From: Tieghemiomyces parasiticus | Taxonomy: Eukaryota > Kickxellomycota > Dimargaritomycetes > Dimargaritales > Dimargaritaceae | NCBI GenBank assembly: GCA_027575765.1 | Contig: JANBPT010000030.1 | Location: 41,256 to 105,255, forward strand | DNA: 64,000 nt | Direction of reading: 5' to 3' | Shown: positions 9,913 to 21,010 of the stretch, in pieces | How the letters are laid out: every line of letters begins with the position of its first letter | Numbering within the stretch: position 1 is the first letter of the stretch | The notes under the pieces: model-generated | What the model was told of the DNA's origin: nothing | Database searches by the model: none | Seen by the model: only the letters and a program-made list of their open reading frames with translations | Position numbers and translations under genes: made by a program

Positions 9913-12900
9913 CGACTAGGCGCGAGTACGTTGGAATTGAGGCGAGTTACTGTCAGTTCTCGCTAAAAGAAGTGTATAGGGCTACAAGGACTTACCTCTT
10001 CTTACAGCGCTCACCGGGATGTTTTTTTCCAGAGTGAATTTCGCTACGAGTGGCGGCACGCCAGTGACCGGGTCACCAGTTGAGTCTATTAGAGGACCGT
10101 AGAGGGAAGAGATAGTCAATTTTCCCGTCAGATCAACGGATTGAGGACTTTTTGGGGGAAAAAGTAACGTCGATTAAAAACCAGCACTCTGCCAGGGTTG
10201 AGGTGGAAGAGAGGCAAGAAAGTGAAAAAGAATGAAAACGAGGTAAATAATTTCTTCAGAATAATAAGCAAGATGGACAATATGCTGGAGTCAAAATGTA
10301 TCGAGGAACGAGAGTGGTTAATGGTACTATATGGAGAAGAAAAAAAGTGGCGTTTAGAAGCTAGTTCATAAAGTTAAAAGATCGAGAAGAACAGGACGGC
10401 AGGTAGTTATATATATATTTAACCGAGCCGTAGTAGGTAAAAAAGGGCAGTGAGTATAGAAAAAACGAAGGCCGCAAGAAGATTTAGCCGATGAGACGAA
10501 TTAGAGGGTATGTGTATACGGTGCAAACTTTGCCGGATGGTAGATCGTTCAGACTTGCATTTTTTATGACAGGCCCTTACCTTCCTTCACTCAACCACAT
10601 TCCTAACCAATTATATTGAGACGAGTTGTAATATGCAGGCGTGGGTGGCACAGCCATTAGGTCGCCCACTTTGAAATGATGGTGTGGTCAAAGGGGGGAA
10701 AATTGGCCCGCACTTATTTATCAGGCAGTGCGGCTCTGCCCTTATTATCCCCTTGGTGACTTACCAATAGATTCAGGCAAGGCCTTGGCGCCGCAGCCAT
10801 TACAAGGAACGTGTATATCGTCCCCATCCACCCTTCCCCACTCCCGAAATACCCACACAGCCTGCAGAAAAGATCTGAAAATCCGACAGGCTAGTGAAAG
10901 GTGGAGGCGTCTTAGGGGAAATCTCTGGATGGTCATTGGTAAGCTCCCCTTCACTAACCTGCCTTTCCAGTAGTGGCACCAATCGCTTCAACCTCCGCTC
11001 CTACTCTCCGATTCCTGTCCCGCTTGCGAGGGACCAAAGGGTCCAATAGCTCAACTGGCTTCGGTCTGTTGGAGGGTGGATACCATCTGATGTATTATTC
11101 TTCACTACGCCATTCGAATCCTTAACGCATGTGGCTGCCCCGTGACTGGCCGCGACATTTTTCCGCCAATGATATCGGTAGTCTATTTTTTAAAATTTGT
11201 AGTGCTTGTGTATGAAAATACCCCTCACTGCCCCTTAACCTCATCTTCACAAGGAATCAAGGAGATGGAGGACTTTGCGCCGTATTGCCCGGGAGGCATC
11301 ACCTTCCGATCCGTTTGCTGCGTGCCCTTGTCGTTTCGTGCCCCATAGCTAGTGCTTAAACGGGCACGGCGCCTAATAGTTTTACCGATGGGTGGCTGCG
11401 CCCTCTAAGAAACTGGGACACCATATCCCCGGGATAATCGCTTGGAAACAAACCAGGCTCATGGTTCCCCCCCCCACTCTTTCTGTTAACCCGAACCAGT
11501 GCCATCAAACAACGGCGGCCCCCCTGCTTTGTATCGTTGTAGCGCCCTGATTTCATCCAGAGGTGGCCTAGTCACGGACGTAGTCTAGCCGAACTTGTCA
11601 GCTGTGACTTCTCCCGTGGACTCGAGTTTGCTCAAGGCGGCACATCTGAAAACACGCCACTCCGACTTCGGATTGTGAGAATTTACGCGCAAGTATCCAC
11701 TTGAAAGTACAATTTGGTGCTGCAGGTATGGCCGGCAGACTTTACCCATGAGAGGTAAACGGTCAAGGACCGAGGTGACGACATTCTGAGTCACAATGGG
11801 TCACCGGCCCGCCCTGCTCCCCTACGGCTAGAACTTCACATTAGGGTTGGCCTTGGAAACCTGCCAACCACACCCAACTTGAAGTCATCTGGTCGTCGGC
11901 TTGACACCCATTTGCCAAAAGCGAGCAACCTGGTCAGGGATGTGACCCTCTCACCTGCCCTTGGCCCAGGCTGGTGGTAGCGATTGGCAAGAATTATCGG
12001 CTTCCTCGTGAGGTGTATGGTCAAGCCGATCGACCTCCTACTCAGCCAAGTTATCTGATACAAGGCCAACGCGTCTTATTCGTCACAGCGGCCGGAGCAA
12101 CTTAGAACGATGCTGGTTAGATAAGCCAAGCGCAATACAACAACACTGCGCGGCAAGCGTAGCGACCTATTCAAGGCTGGTTGCTAGATTTTTCCACCAA
12201 TAATCTCCATTGAGTTCTCTTCACGCCATGTAAGGGGCGATGGGACCCATGAGTTGGATCCTATCGACAAAGGACGCGAACGTTACATAAACTTCATCCA
12301 GTTTAGCATCCAGTTTTTTAATAGTAACCTATGGTGCCGGTGAGTTATCATCGAGAACACTGCTACAATGATGTCCCCGGAAAAGTTATCTGATTATACG
12401 AGTCAGTGCGCCACTCCAGTCTCCAACGTCGTTGTAACCTGTCCCCTCAAATAACACGGCGTGGCTTAGCTGATACGGTACAAGGCACCTTACACCCATT
12501 GAAAGGTCACGAAACTAGGAGCCTATCCACGCTAGTCATTACTAGCTCTGTAAACGAAACGCCCATCAATTCCATTTGTACAATAGATAGTTCAGGCAGC
12601 ACGATGGTGATCCCATCCCCGCCCCCTTAGCACACCTTGTGTGGAGTGTGTAATTCTTCTAACACGACCTGTCATCCTACGCAGCCCTAAACTGGCGGCA
12701 TTTCCCGGACAGACTCCAGGGATTAACTGGTTGTAAACCAAGACGCACACAGCAGTTAGTGGCTACCTGTGCCCCCGCCCCTTTACTTGAGCGATAAAGG
12801 TTGGGGCTATGTACCCCGTAATGCTGGCTGGTGCCGCCACCCGGTCTTCGGTAAATGTATATGGTTATAGTGCTCTAGTGATAAATAATCCCATTAGCGG

Positions 12901-13295
12901 ACTATTCCGCAGAGGAGACGCTCTGGTACAGTGAGAATGCGGGATCCCTGTGACGTAGCTCTTCCGGCAGGTATCGGAGCCAATGTTGCAGGGATGGCAC
13001 CAGATCCTATGTGACCCAGGGGTTACAATGCCTGTCCTCTAGAGGGGTGAACATTAGACCTGCAGACTGTATGGACGAAGAAGCGAACGAACTGACCATT
13101 AAGCGCTGCCTTTAGCCTCCGTCAGCTAATTTAGCAAGCTTGTAAGTCTCCTGTCAACCTTATAGCTCCAGGCATTTGGTTAAGTTTTATTGCACAGAAT
13201 CTCAACGCCTGGAACCGCTGAGCGGGCTTAACCAGATCATAAGGGTGGAGAAGCAAAGAATAAGGCGTCGGAGTCGCCCTGGCGGATTTGTCGAT
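9913..13295. other. Gene-poor stretch
   Basis: About 3.4 kb with no exon I can support. The first 800 bp are AT-rich and hold the transporter promoter (TATA-like tract near 10,410). From about 10.7 kb the base composition is balanced and all frames are broken by frequent stops. Isolated splice-like signals occur, but they do not connect coding-like exons. A decayed repeat is possible, but no protein similarity was recognised. Confidence 0.5.
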
Positions 13296-13787
13296 TTATA
13301 TCGGCTTGTAGACACGCCATATGCTGTTGGTGGCGAAGCCGGGGGGCGCGATAGGGTTATCACTCTGACCGCGCAGGGTACCTGTGAGGCGCTTGTCGCG
13401 CTCCATCATGAGAAGATCCCAATCATCCACATCGTAACGTTGGGGCTGGGGCCAGCAGGGAAATGTGAAAGGAGGAAGTGGTGGAAAGTAGGGACACCAG
13501 TTAGGTCCACATGGGTATGGTTAGTGGTCAGTACGAGGGAATGAGTAGTGACGCGTGAAAACTGTACGATTGCTTGGGTCGATAGTTTGTAAGCCTGAGA
13601 TGGGCTACACCACGAGCCAACTACCCAGCTGACTCTATCCATACTCTTAAGTGTAAAAAGTGGGGATCCGTGGACTTACCTTCCAGTCGTTGCGGGCACG
13701 CTGGGCGGCCATGAGACCGAGCCCAGTAACCGACATGAGACCGGCGATGATGCCGAAAGGGATGACGGCTTCAAAAGGAACCGGCAT
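13296..13787 (-). CDS. NDUFA1: Complex I subunit NDUFA1 (MWFE), 2 exons, 85 aa
   Basis: Small single-pass membrane-arm subunit of mitochondrial NADH:ubiquinone oxidoreductase, needed for complex I assembly. Exon 1 (13787..13680) begins MPVPFEAVIPFGIIAG, the typical fungal N terminus plus membrane helix. Exon 2 (13445..13296) reads DVDDWDLLMMERDKRLTG, then LRGQSDNP and APPGF, the family's conserved tail. The donor is AAG|GTAAGT, the acceptor CCAG, both phase 0, and the total of 85 aa is the family size. Each exon is too short to stand out by length alone. It is the only supported gene between 9.9 and 16.4 kb. Confidence 0.9.
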
Positions 13788-16395
13788 GGTGGATAGTTGG
13801 CGTGATGCAGTACCAGTTAGGCTTGGGTAAGCGCTGCATGAAAAATAGGAAAAGCAATGAGGATCTGATGCGACAATAATTCTACGAAGCGAGGACGGGA
13901 ACTACTGTGAGGCACTACTACAAACCGGGTGGGGGGTCACACCATCAATGTCCTCAGCCTCTGCCTCTGGGCCACGTTGGGGAGAGGGAGGTATGGTGAA
14001 ATATCGTAAGGGCAGGTAGAGAGGCGGGTTGCTAGGGGAAGCGAATACCACGTGACGTTAACATTACTCGCTACACGCTGGGGGGTTCATATCCCTATGG
14101 CCAAATCTCTCCAGATGCCACAAAAATCCATCGATACACGTTACCCCAAGATTTAGTTTTCCTTACAAATGTAATTGACTATAATACATATATATCCAAT
14201 TAATAAAGCTAAAGCCGTTTTATCACATCAGGCTCACAATAATTAGTTTGAGGGGCTTTGGGCAAGTGCACTCCCCACGGACACCAGAATACAGCCGTGA
14301 CGGCCATAGAGGTAGGTAGGTGCTCTGTTGCACCTTCCACCGTTACAAGTGCTAGTTGTGAGGTTGGTACTGGCCAAGTTAAACACACTTTAAGTTCGTA
14401 GAAAGATTAGGCCTGTCAGACTATCCAGGAATGTAGCGTGACAGGAGAGAACCTGCTTCGGAAGCATTGCTAAATGTGGGAGGTTGAATCGGAATTGCTT
14501 TCAGGGACTGGTTAGGGTGTACAGCTATGGACAACGTAGACAGTTAAATAAAATAATGGTGAATGCGCTTTGATTTCAGAGTAGTGGTGGTAATAAAGGT
14601 TACAATGTGGTTGGTGGTGGTAGATTGAGCCAAAGTGGGAGCATAAGTACTAGTACCCTACAGACCGCGACATCATTTGGCCTCTAAAGCAGTGTGGAGA
14701 ATAGATAGATATCCGCCGCAAAAAGCCTAGAACGGGTGTGGGCATTCTCGACGTGAGCATCTCAATGCATCGTTGGGGTACAACATTTGCATTTTCAGCA
14801 CTGACTGGGGGGGGGGAGACTAAAACCAACTACATATCCGTATCCCTTGTTTGGCACGTAAGGGAGCCGGCAAGAGGCGACATCGTAGGTGGGGATTACG
14901 GATGCGATAACTGCCAGTCTTAGCTGGCCAGGCGGGGGATTGCGCGAAACAATTACTGCATGACTGGGCAATGGCAGATACTTGCCTTTATCCTACTGTA
15001 AAGGTCGATCAAGGAATAACGTGCAACCAATTACGCTTAGGATAGCTCGGGTGAACTAGCCATTTCATAAAGTCCGGCGTAGTAGCCCCGCCGGTTAATC
15101 CTCTGTTTTGTCCATCGAAAGGGGTTACATAGATACTTGGATTTAGATGACGACTTGCTAAATCTAGATTCCAACTCAACCAAAGAAAAAAAGCAGAATC
15201 TCATGGTGGGCATGTATAGTATTCAAAATGTCGACCTAGGTGGCAAACGGGTGGCAGTTTAGGTATTTTAGAGCGACATTAATGCTATAAACAATGTATG
15301 GATTGGGACAAAGGAGGAAATATATGCTCAATACCATCCCATCTAGAACAGGAGAAAGTCTGTATATAGTGGCAAGATATCAACCAGAAGGTAATGCCGG
15401 TTCACACAGTGGCTATGTGGGGATAGTTAGGATGTGTGTATTAGGATTCTAGTGATTGCACACCTGACGCAGGTCTGGGCATTGTGCCCTTAGCAGCCAG
15501 TGAGGACGGTTTATGCGTACCTCAGTCTACTGATCGAGTAGTCAAGCCAGCCGTTTGCTAAGAATAATGATTTTCACTGCAGTTTTACTAGCCGTGTTGA
15601 AAGTTCACCTAACTGTACGGTGTGTATTGATTTTTGTAATGTCACTTAGCACCCTGTACTATGAAACTGGGGGTCATTAGTTCTATCCTGACATGCCTGG
15701 CAAACTTTTACCCCACACACCTGGCTCTGTTATACACCCCTCTAACATCAAGGCTCAAATATGGCTGTTCTATTGAACAACTGCCCAAAGTGGTTTACAC
15801 TTGAGAGGTTGGCCAAAACTATTGAATCTTGGTTCTGTGTTTAATGATTTTCAATCGAATCGTCTTTGCTTTCTAATGGACTATGCACGCATAAATATAT
15901 GTATCTGGATTGACTTCAATTAATGGCTAACTCTGAAGATTGGCCACCAGGGGGATAAATGCCATTTTGGAATTGGTTCGGGATAGGTACTCTTTGGTAG
16001 TTTCCCTGTCGTAATACTAATGCAGAGAAAAGCCTTTCATACACTACAAATCCTGGTGGCGACCGGTAAATCCGAGCCAAGCCGCTTAGCCGTAGGACGC
16101 CAGTGGTTGGTAGGACGAGCTGGCCTGTAGGCCAAGTCGTTTTTTATGGTGGAGTGTAGATATTGCCGACAGGCTTTGCACCTGGCCACCAGGGCCATAC
16201 GGGTCACTTTTTTTTTCTTCAGTCTACGCTACGGTCAAATCTCTAGTGGAGAATTCCGTCCGACACTGGTTTGTCGACCTGCTTGCTATAGACCATCGTC
16301 ACATTTGTCTGCATTTGCCTCAGAGTGTCATTGTTAAAACCAAGCCGATCCCTTCTCCCTGTTTCCATTTCAACTGCCATACCTAGATTTGCAAC
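13788..16395. other. Gene-poor, AT-richer stretch
   Basis: 2.6 kb without a supported gene. The part just above 13,788 must hold the NDUFA1 promoter. From 14.1 to 16.0 kb it is AT-rich with dense stops on both strands. I looked for U1, U2, U4, U5 and U6 snRNA, RNase P and SRP RNA core motifs by eye and saw none. Confidence 0.5.
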
Positions 16396-17967
16396 ATGGG
16401 CGAACAAAACCAAGCCGAAGCCGGTAAGTGGGCGGGTCGGCCAGCTATAATGGTCAGCACACCATAGACTACACGAAGCAAGTTGTAAGATTAATTGGCA
16501 ACAACCGTGCTTTTTTTCCATACAGTTTTACCAACCTATCCTCCTATCGTCATTGCTGTACACCACTGCTCCTGCTGTTCTCAGCCTCGACGCCCCTACG
16601 GTTCGAAATCCCCGCTGCCATGGAGACGGACGAGTCTTCCGTCGATCAGCCCACTGCCTCAGAGCCCGAGGACGAGAGCATGGAGGCTGACGACCAGGCC
16701 GCGTCTGACCAAGAACCCGAGGGCAATGCCGAGATGCAGGAGCACCTCAACCGGTTGGCCAAGTTCGTTAACACCCTCGCGCTCCAGGTGGAAGCGTCGA
16801 TCATCCCGGTCAGCGGTCCCGCCAAGAAGGCCTACAGTCTTGTACGCGGCGTTAACACGCTGGCTATGTGTAAGTGCCCAAAGCGATAGATATCTCGAAG
16901 ATTGGTGCCTCCTACCCTTAATTCTACCACATTTGTCGGCCTTCCCTTCATTTTATTAATCCCTGTAACTTCCTATATGCCCGATATCGATGTCATCAAC
17001 GTCGATTTCATTAGCCCGTGAACAACAGAACAGCCAGGCTAAGGCTGCCCTCTTCCAGGCCCTCCAAAGTCTTAGCCAGCAAGCCGGCCAGTATGTTGAA
17101 CTCCGGGGAATAGGTCCCTCGGACCAGCACACTAGGAAGGTACGTTTCTCGGTCTCATCGTGTGATCGTCTCGGCAGCGACTTTTCTGTCCTGTATAAAC
17201 GATATTGCCTTAAAATGCCTATGGAAGCGGCTCCTACCGCTCTCCACTCTGCCCTCCTGTACCGACTGCCTCCTGCTCTAACCCTAACCACCCGTACGAT
17301 TATACATATTCTTGTGTCCCTGTTTCTCGCAACCCCCTTACCCGCTGTAGACTTCCATGAAGGCATTACGGGGCGTTGAAAGAGCGAACGAATGGCGTGA
17401 TCTGTGTACGCTAACCGACCGGTTGCTTGGCTGCCTATCGTACTACTTGCCCACCATATCGGCAGCAGTAAGTGCCAACGACGAACGCTAGATTGCCACA
17501 TACGCATACTGTCATAGTGGTCCTCTAACTTGATGGGGAAACACGTGTACTAACTTCCTCCGGTATCCGCCCGCCACCTTCAACCTCGATTGCTTAGTGC
17601 GAGTTAGAAAGTATGAAAGCCAAGAAGCGGATGAGGGATACGGCCAAGCGCGAGTTCAAAGACTATTATATGGCCCGTGTCACGGAGACTTTCAGTGACG
17701 AACTGGAAACCCTTCGCCAGGTAAGTGCGACTCCGCTCCCCCCTCCTACGGTCCCAGGTTATTATAGGGTTGAGGGTATAGCTACTAAGTGGACTCGATA
17801 CAGATCTAACGGCGTAATATTGTATGACCGACCGTCTTCCACGGTTCTACCTGCTACAGAACGAGGAAATATCCGACACCAAGCTGGAACTATTGATCGA
17901 CAGTCTGGAGGCGGGCATTATGGTATTTGACGACAAGGAGGTGCTACTCACGGCCAATACACATTAG
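16396..17967 (+). CDS. RSA3: Ribosome assembly protein 3 (Rsa3)-like, 6 exons, 261 aa
   Basis: Rsa3 acts in the nucleolus in maturation of the large ribosomal subunit with the Dbp6 group. Exons 16396..16423, 16585..16869, 17015..17139, 17351..17467, 17598..17720, 17860..17967 join in phase. The last about 60 residues match the Rsa3 domain pattern: FKDYYMARVTETFSDELETLR, then KLELLIDSLEAGIMVF. Before it lie an acidic segment (about residues 20-60, rich in E, D, S) and about 110 residues of mainly helical sequence that I cannot place. That makes the protein longer than most Rsa3 proteins. The short first exon (MGEQNQAEA) is set by phase; starting at the METDESS methionine in exon 2 is an alternative. 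Family call is moderate: the match rests on the C terminus. Confidence 0.62.
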
Positions 17968-18402
17968 CCATTGACTTGACGCATTTCAATGCGGTTGGAG
18001 AACACTATTGAGGCTGACGGTCGACCTCACCAGGCGTCTTTTCATTAGTCGTTAATAAAAGCAATGATCTCCTCAGGAACAACCGTTTGGTAGGCCAAAT
18101 CATTAGAGGGAGTGTGTTGCGGCCACCATGATGTACCGCCCCAATGCGCGATACCACTGCCGAGATGGTCTGTATGCGGGGCTATGCACCAGGCCTCCGT
18201 TACGGCTGTATTGGTAGGTCAAGATAAACCGACTTTGAGCGGCCCGGTACCTGGGAGCCTTAATTTTTTACTGCTGGTGACCTCCCTCTTCCTGCCTAAG
18301 TCTCACATCCACTGTCCACCGTAGTTTACATGTGCGGACACAAGTCTCATTCATTCCCTTTTATATGTTCCTAATTTGCCACTTTGGCCAACTGGCAGCA
18401 CA

Positions 18403-19182
18403 ATGAACCCTGCAACACAATCTGGAAAGCGAAAGCTGAATCCACTGGAAGGGGCGCCACCCGTACGGCTGGGCACTGCGGCAGGCCCGCTGAATGCTGT
18501 TCAACAGAAGCAACTACAGCGTAAGTCGGACTTGAGTATATGCTGTCATTCACCCCCCCCCCCTCGTGCGCCCTAGGTCGCCCGGCAGTTCAACGTGCCT
18601 ACCCGATTTACAGCGGTAGCTAATATCAATCGGCTGCTTATCCCCCTGTGCCCGTGCAGAACGCACCATCGACATTTTGATGGGCAGTCAGGCCTTGCTA
18701 CATCGGGAGCCACCGCCGCCGACGGCGGGCGAACAGCCCCGCGCCTTAGCACGTGGCAAGAAGGGCCTACCACCCCTCACACCGGTGTTTCGGTGCGGTA
18801 CTTGCCAGGCCCGCTTATCCACGGCACCAGAGGGCCCGCCCTGCGCCCACTGCGAGAAAATGTTGTGCACGGAGTGTCAAGTTGAGTGCGCCGGCTGCCA
18901 AAGGCCGTACTGCCAACACTGTACGATGGTCAAGTAAGTAGAAAATAAGCTGACAATCAGGACCCGGGCTTCATCGCGTATGGAGTGGGCCGCATGCCTA
19001 GCATTTAGTACGCCTGAGGGTGCCTTACAGCCCCGCTTTTTGTGATGTACGCCCAACGCAATTGAATCTGTACCCCTAATTTCCAATCTCCCTGTTCACT
19101 TCCCCGTTGCTCTTCACCCCCCCCCTCCCGGCTTAGCTACGACGGGCCGGACTGCCGCCATCTCTGCTTCGATTGCACATAA
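18403..19182 (+). CDS. Siva-like cysteine-rich zinc protein, 3 exons, 145 aa
   Basis: Exons 18403..18520, 18660..18933, 19137..19182 join in phase. The C-terminal half is a dense zinc-binding array: FRCGTC, CAHCEKMLCTECQVEC, CQRPYCQHC, and finally NYDGPDCRHLCFDC. The last pieces (YC..C...NYD followed by LC.DC at the very C terminus) are the diagnostic end of the Siva family (apoptosis regulatory protein Siva in animals), and the size fits (human Siva1 175 aa). The N-terminal half is basic and proline-rich with no fold I recognise. Animal Siva binds TNF-family receptors, which fungi lack, so the fungal role is unknown; a zinc-dependent protein-binding role is inference. Same strand as its neighbours but separately promoted. 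Confidence 0.7.
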
Positions 19183-19516
19183 CGCATGTAATCAGGGCAA
19201 CCTCGGCCGCCAACTGACGAACATCGCATATACTCGCGACGGAGTATGGTGTTTATGTGCCGTTGAAGTCGGGCCGATTTCGGCACCTTATAAAGCAGAC
19301 AGATCTATCTGAGGGCATATAAACCGACTTTTCTCTTCTCACTTGCTAAACCTCATCTTCTTACCAGCTTCTGACCTTTGTATTCGTATCTAAAATCTAT
19401 CTGATTGGGAACGCTGCCCTTTACCTCACTTCCGCCCCCGTTTAGTCATCACCCCCCATCTGCAGCCCAGGTATTCTCACTTGACTGCTTCAGCTGGGTG
19501 TCGAATAAACTCGGCC

Positions 19517-20793
19517 ATGTCCTCGATTAAACCAGACAACTACAGCCCCGTTTCTACCCGGCCAGCAACCAATCCGCAAGAGCTCGAGGCAAAGGGCAGC
19601 GACGGTGGCACAGTCCCCGAGCCGAAGCCCGCCCCGAATGAGCTTGACGAGTGGACGTATCAAACTTTCTCGGTAAGTACCATCGTAACCTTTAAATCGT
19701 CGGGTAGAGAGATAGGATGCCCGACACATCAAACCTTGTGACAGCTCTCTAACGGCTGATTCCGCCTGTTACATGCCACCGCTTTGAATTCCAGGCCAAA
19801 ACCACCGACGCCATGCTGCGGTACCTGTCAGCGCCTCTGGGGCTTGCCGAACTAATTGACAGGGAACACGCAGCGCTGAAAGGGACTCCCCCGGTCGAAG
19901 GTCCTGATGGCGGGAACGCGGAGGATACCTGTATTATCGACACGCATGGGCTGTTCAGTGAGTTGCAATTGGTGGGAGGCAACCTGGCAACCCTACAGGC
20001 TGAAGTAAGAGAATTCCGAACTGAAACTGGCGGCCAACACGAGAAGCTTCGTGAGGCCCTCACGACCTCAGCGCAGGGCCAGGTATCCGCCCTGAATTCT
20101 CACCATGAAGCCGTCCTCGAGGCGGTCACCGAACAAGGTAAGGGAAGGGGGAAGCCTGAGCTAATAGGGTATGGTAGGTATAGGGCGCTAACCCCGTTGG
20201 CAATCCACCTGTACCATGCGTTAGGCTAACGCGTCGCGTTTCAGCGTACAATTATCAACCTTACCACCGTCAGGGAATCGAGTCCAAGACGCAGTACTTA
20301 CGGCTCTGGATAATCGCGACAGCCGCCTGGTCGCCAAATTAGATGGGGTGAAATGTGAACTGGCGACCCACCTAATACAGATCGACGCCAGGTTCCAGAC
20401 CCAAGCCCAGTACGCCGAGACCCTAGCGGGTCTACGTACGGACCTGACCGCCGTGGCCAACGCTTGCAGCGAGACTAACCAGCTGCTGACCCTGCACGGC
20501 CAGTCGGCCAACCAAAACTACCACTTCATCTGGCAGGTGAGTTCCCATGCCTCTTCTTCGCTTCGGCTGAATGTCGCTTCCTGGGGCTGGCCGCTATTCA
20601 ATCCATGCCGACCCCTAATCAGCTGTTCGCATAGCGTTCCCTAATCCACCCTACCTCTACATACCAGCAATTGCAGAACATTCTGCACCAACAAAACTTG
20701 GTACTCCAGGCCCTCGTGGAGATCAAAACCGAAGGTGTGTACACCCAGCCGCGCAAACCACCCCGTAAGACCAAGCCAGTCACAGACGCCTGA
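19517..20793 (+). CDS. Coiled-coil protein of unknown function, 4 exons, 295 aa
   Basis: I do not recognise this gene. Exons 19517..19672, 19795..20137, 20274..20536, 20668..20793 join in phase, and the acceptor at 20273 is the one of two candidates that keeps the frame open. The first 50 residues are polar and proline-rich. From about residue 70 to 270 the protein is almost wholly helical with heptad-like spacing, for example LFSELQLVGGNLATLQAEV, and later AETLAGLRTDLTAVANACSE. The tail is basic (KPPRKTKP). No membrane segment or metal-binding residues are seen. The architecture suits a structural or scaffold protein; a nuclear or kinetochore role would be guesswork. Confidence 0.62.
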
Positions 20794-21010
20794 GGGTTTG
20801 TGGGTTCATCGCGCTATCTCCCATTGATATCTACCCTGAGACATGCAACCGTACCTTCAGTGGTTTATAGAGCTTTTTATTGGGAATTTAAACAAAAATC
20901 TAAAGCTACACGATGGTTCTAGCCCAATCTATCATGCCAAGCGTGCGGCATCCTTGATGGTTTTCCTAATATTTATGTATATGTATATACGCGAAAGAGC
21001 GCAGGTGGTT

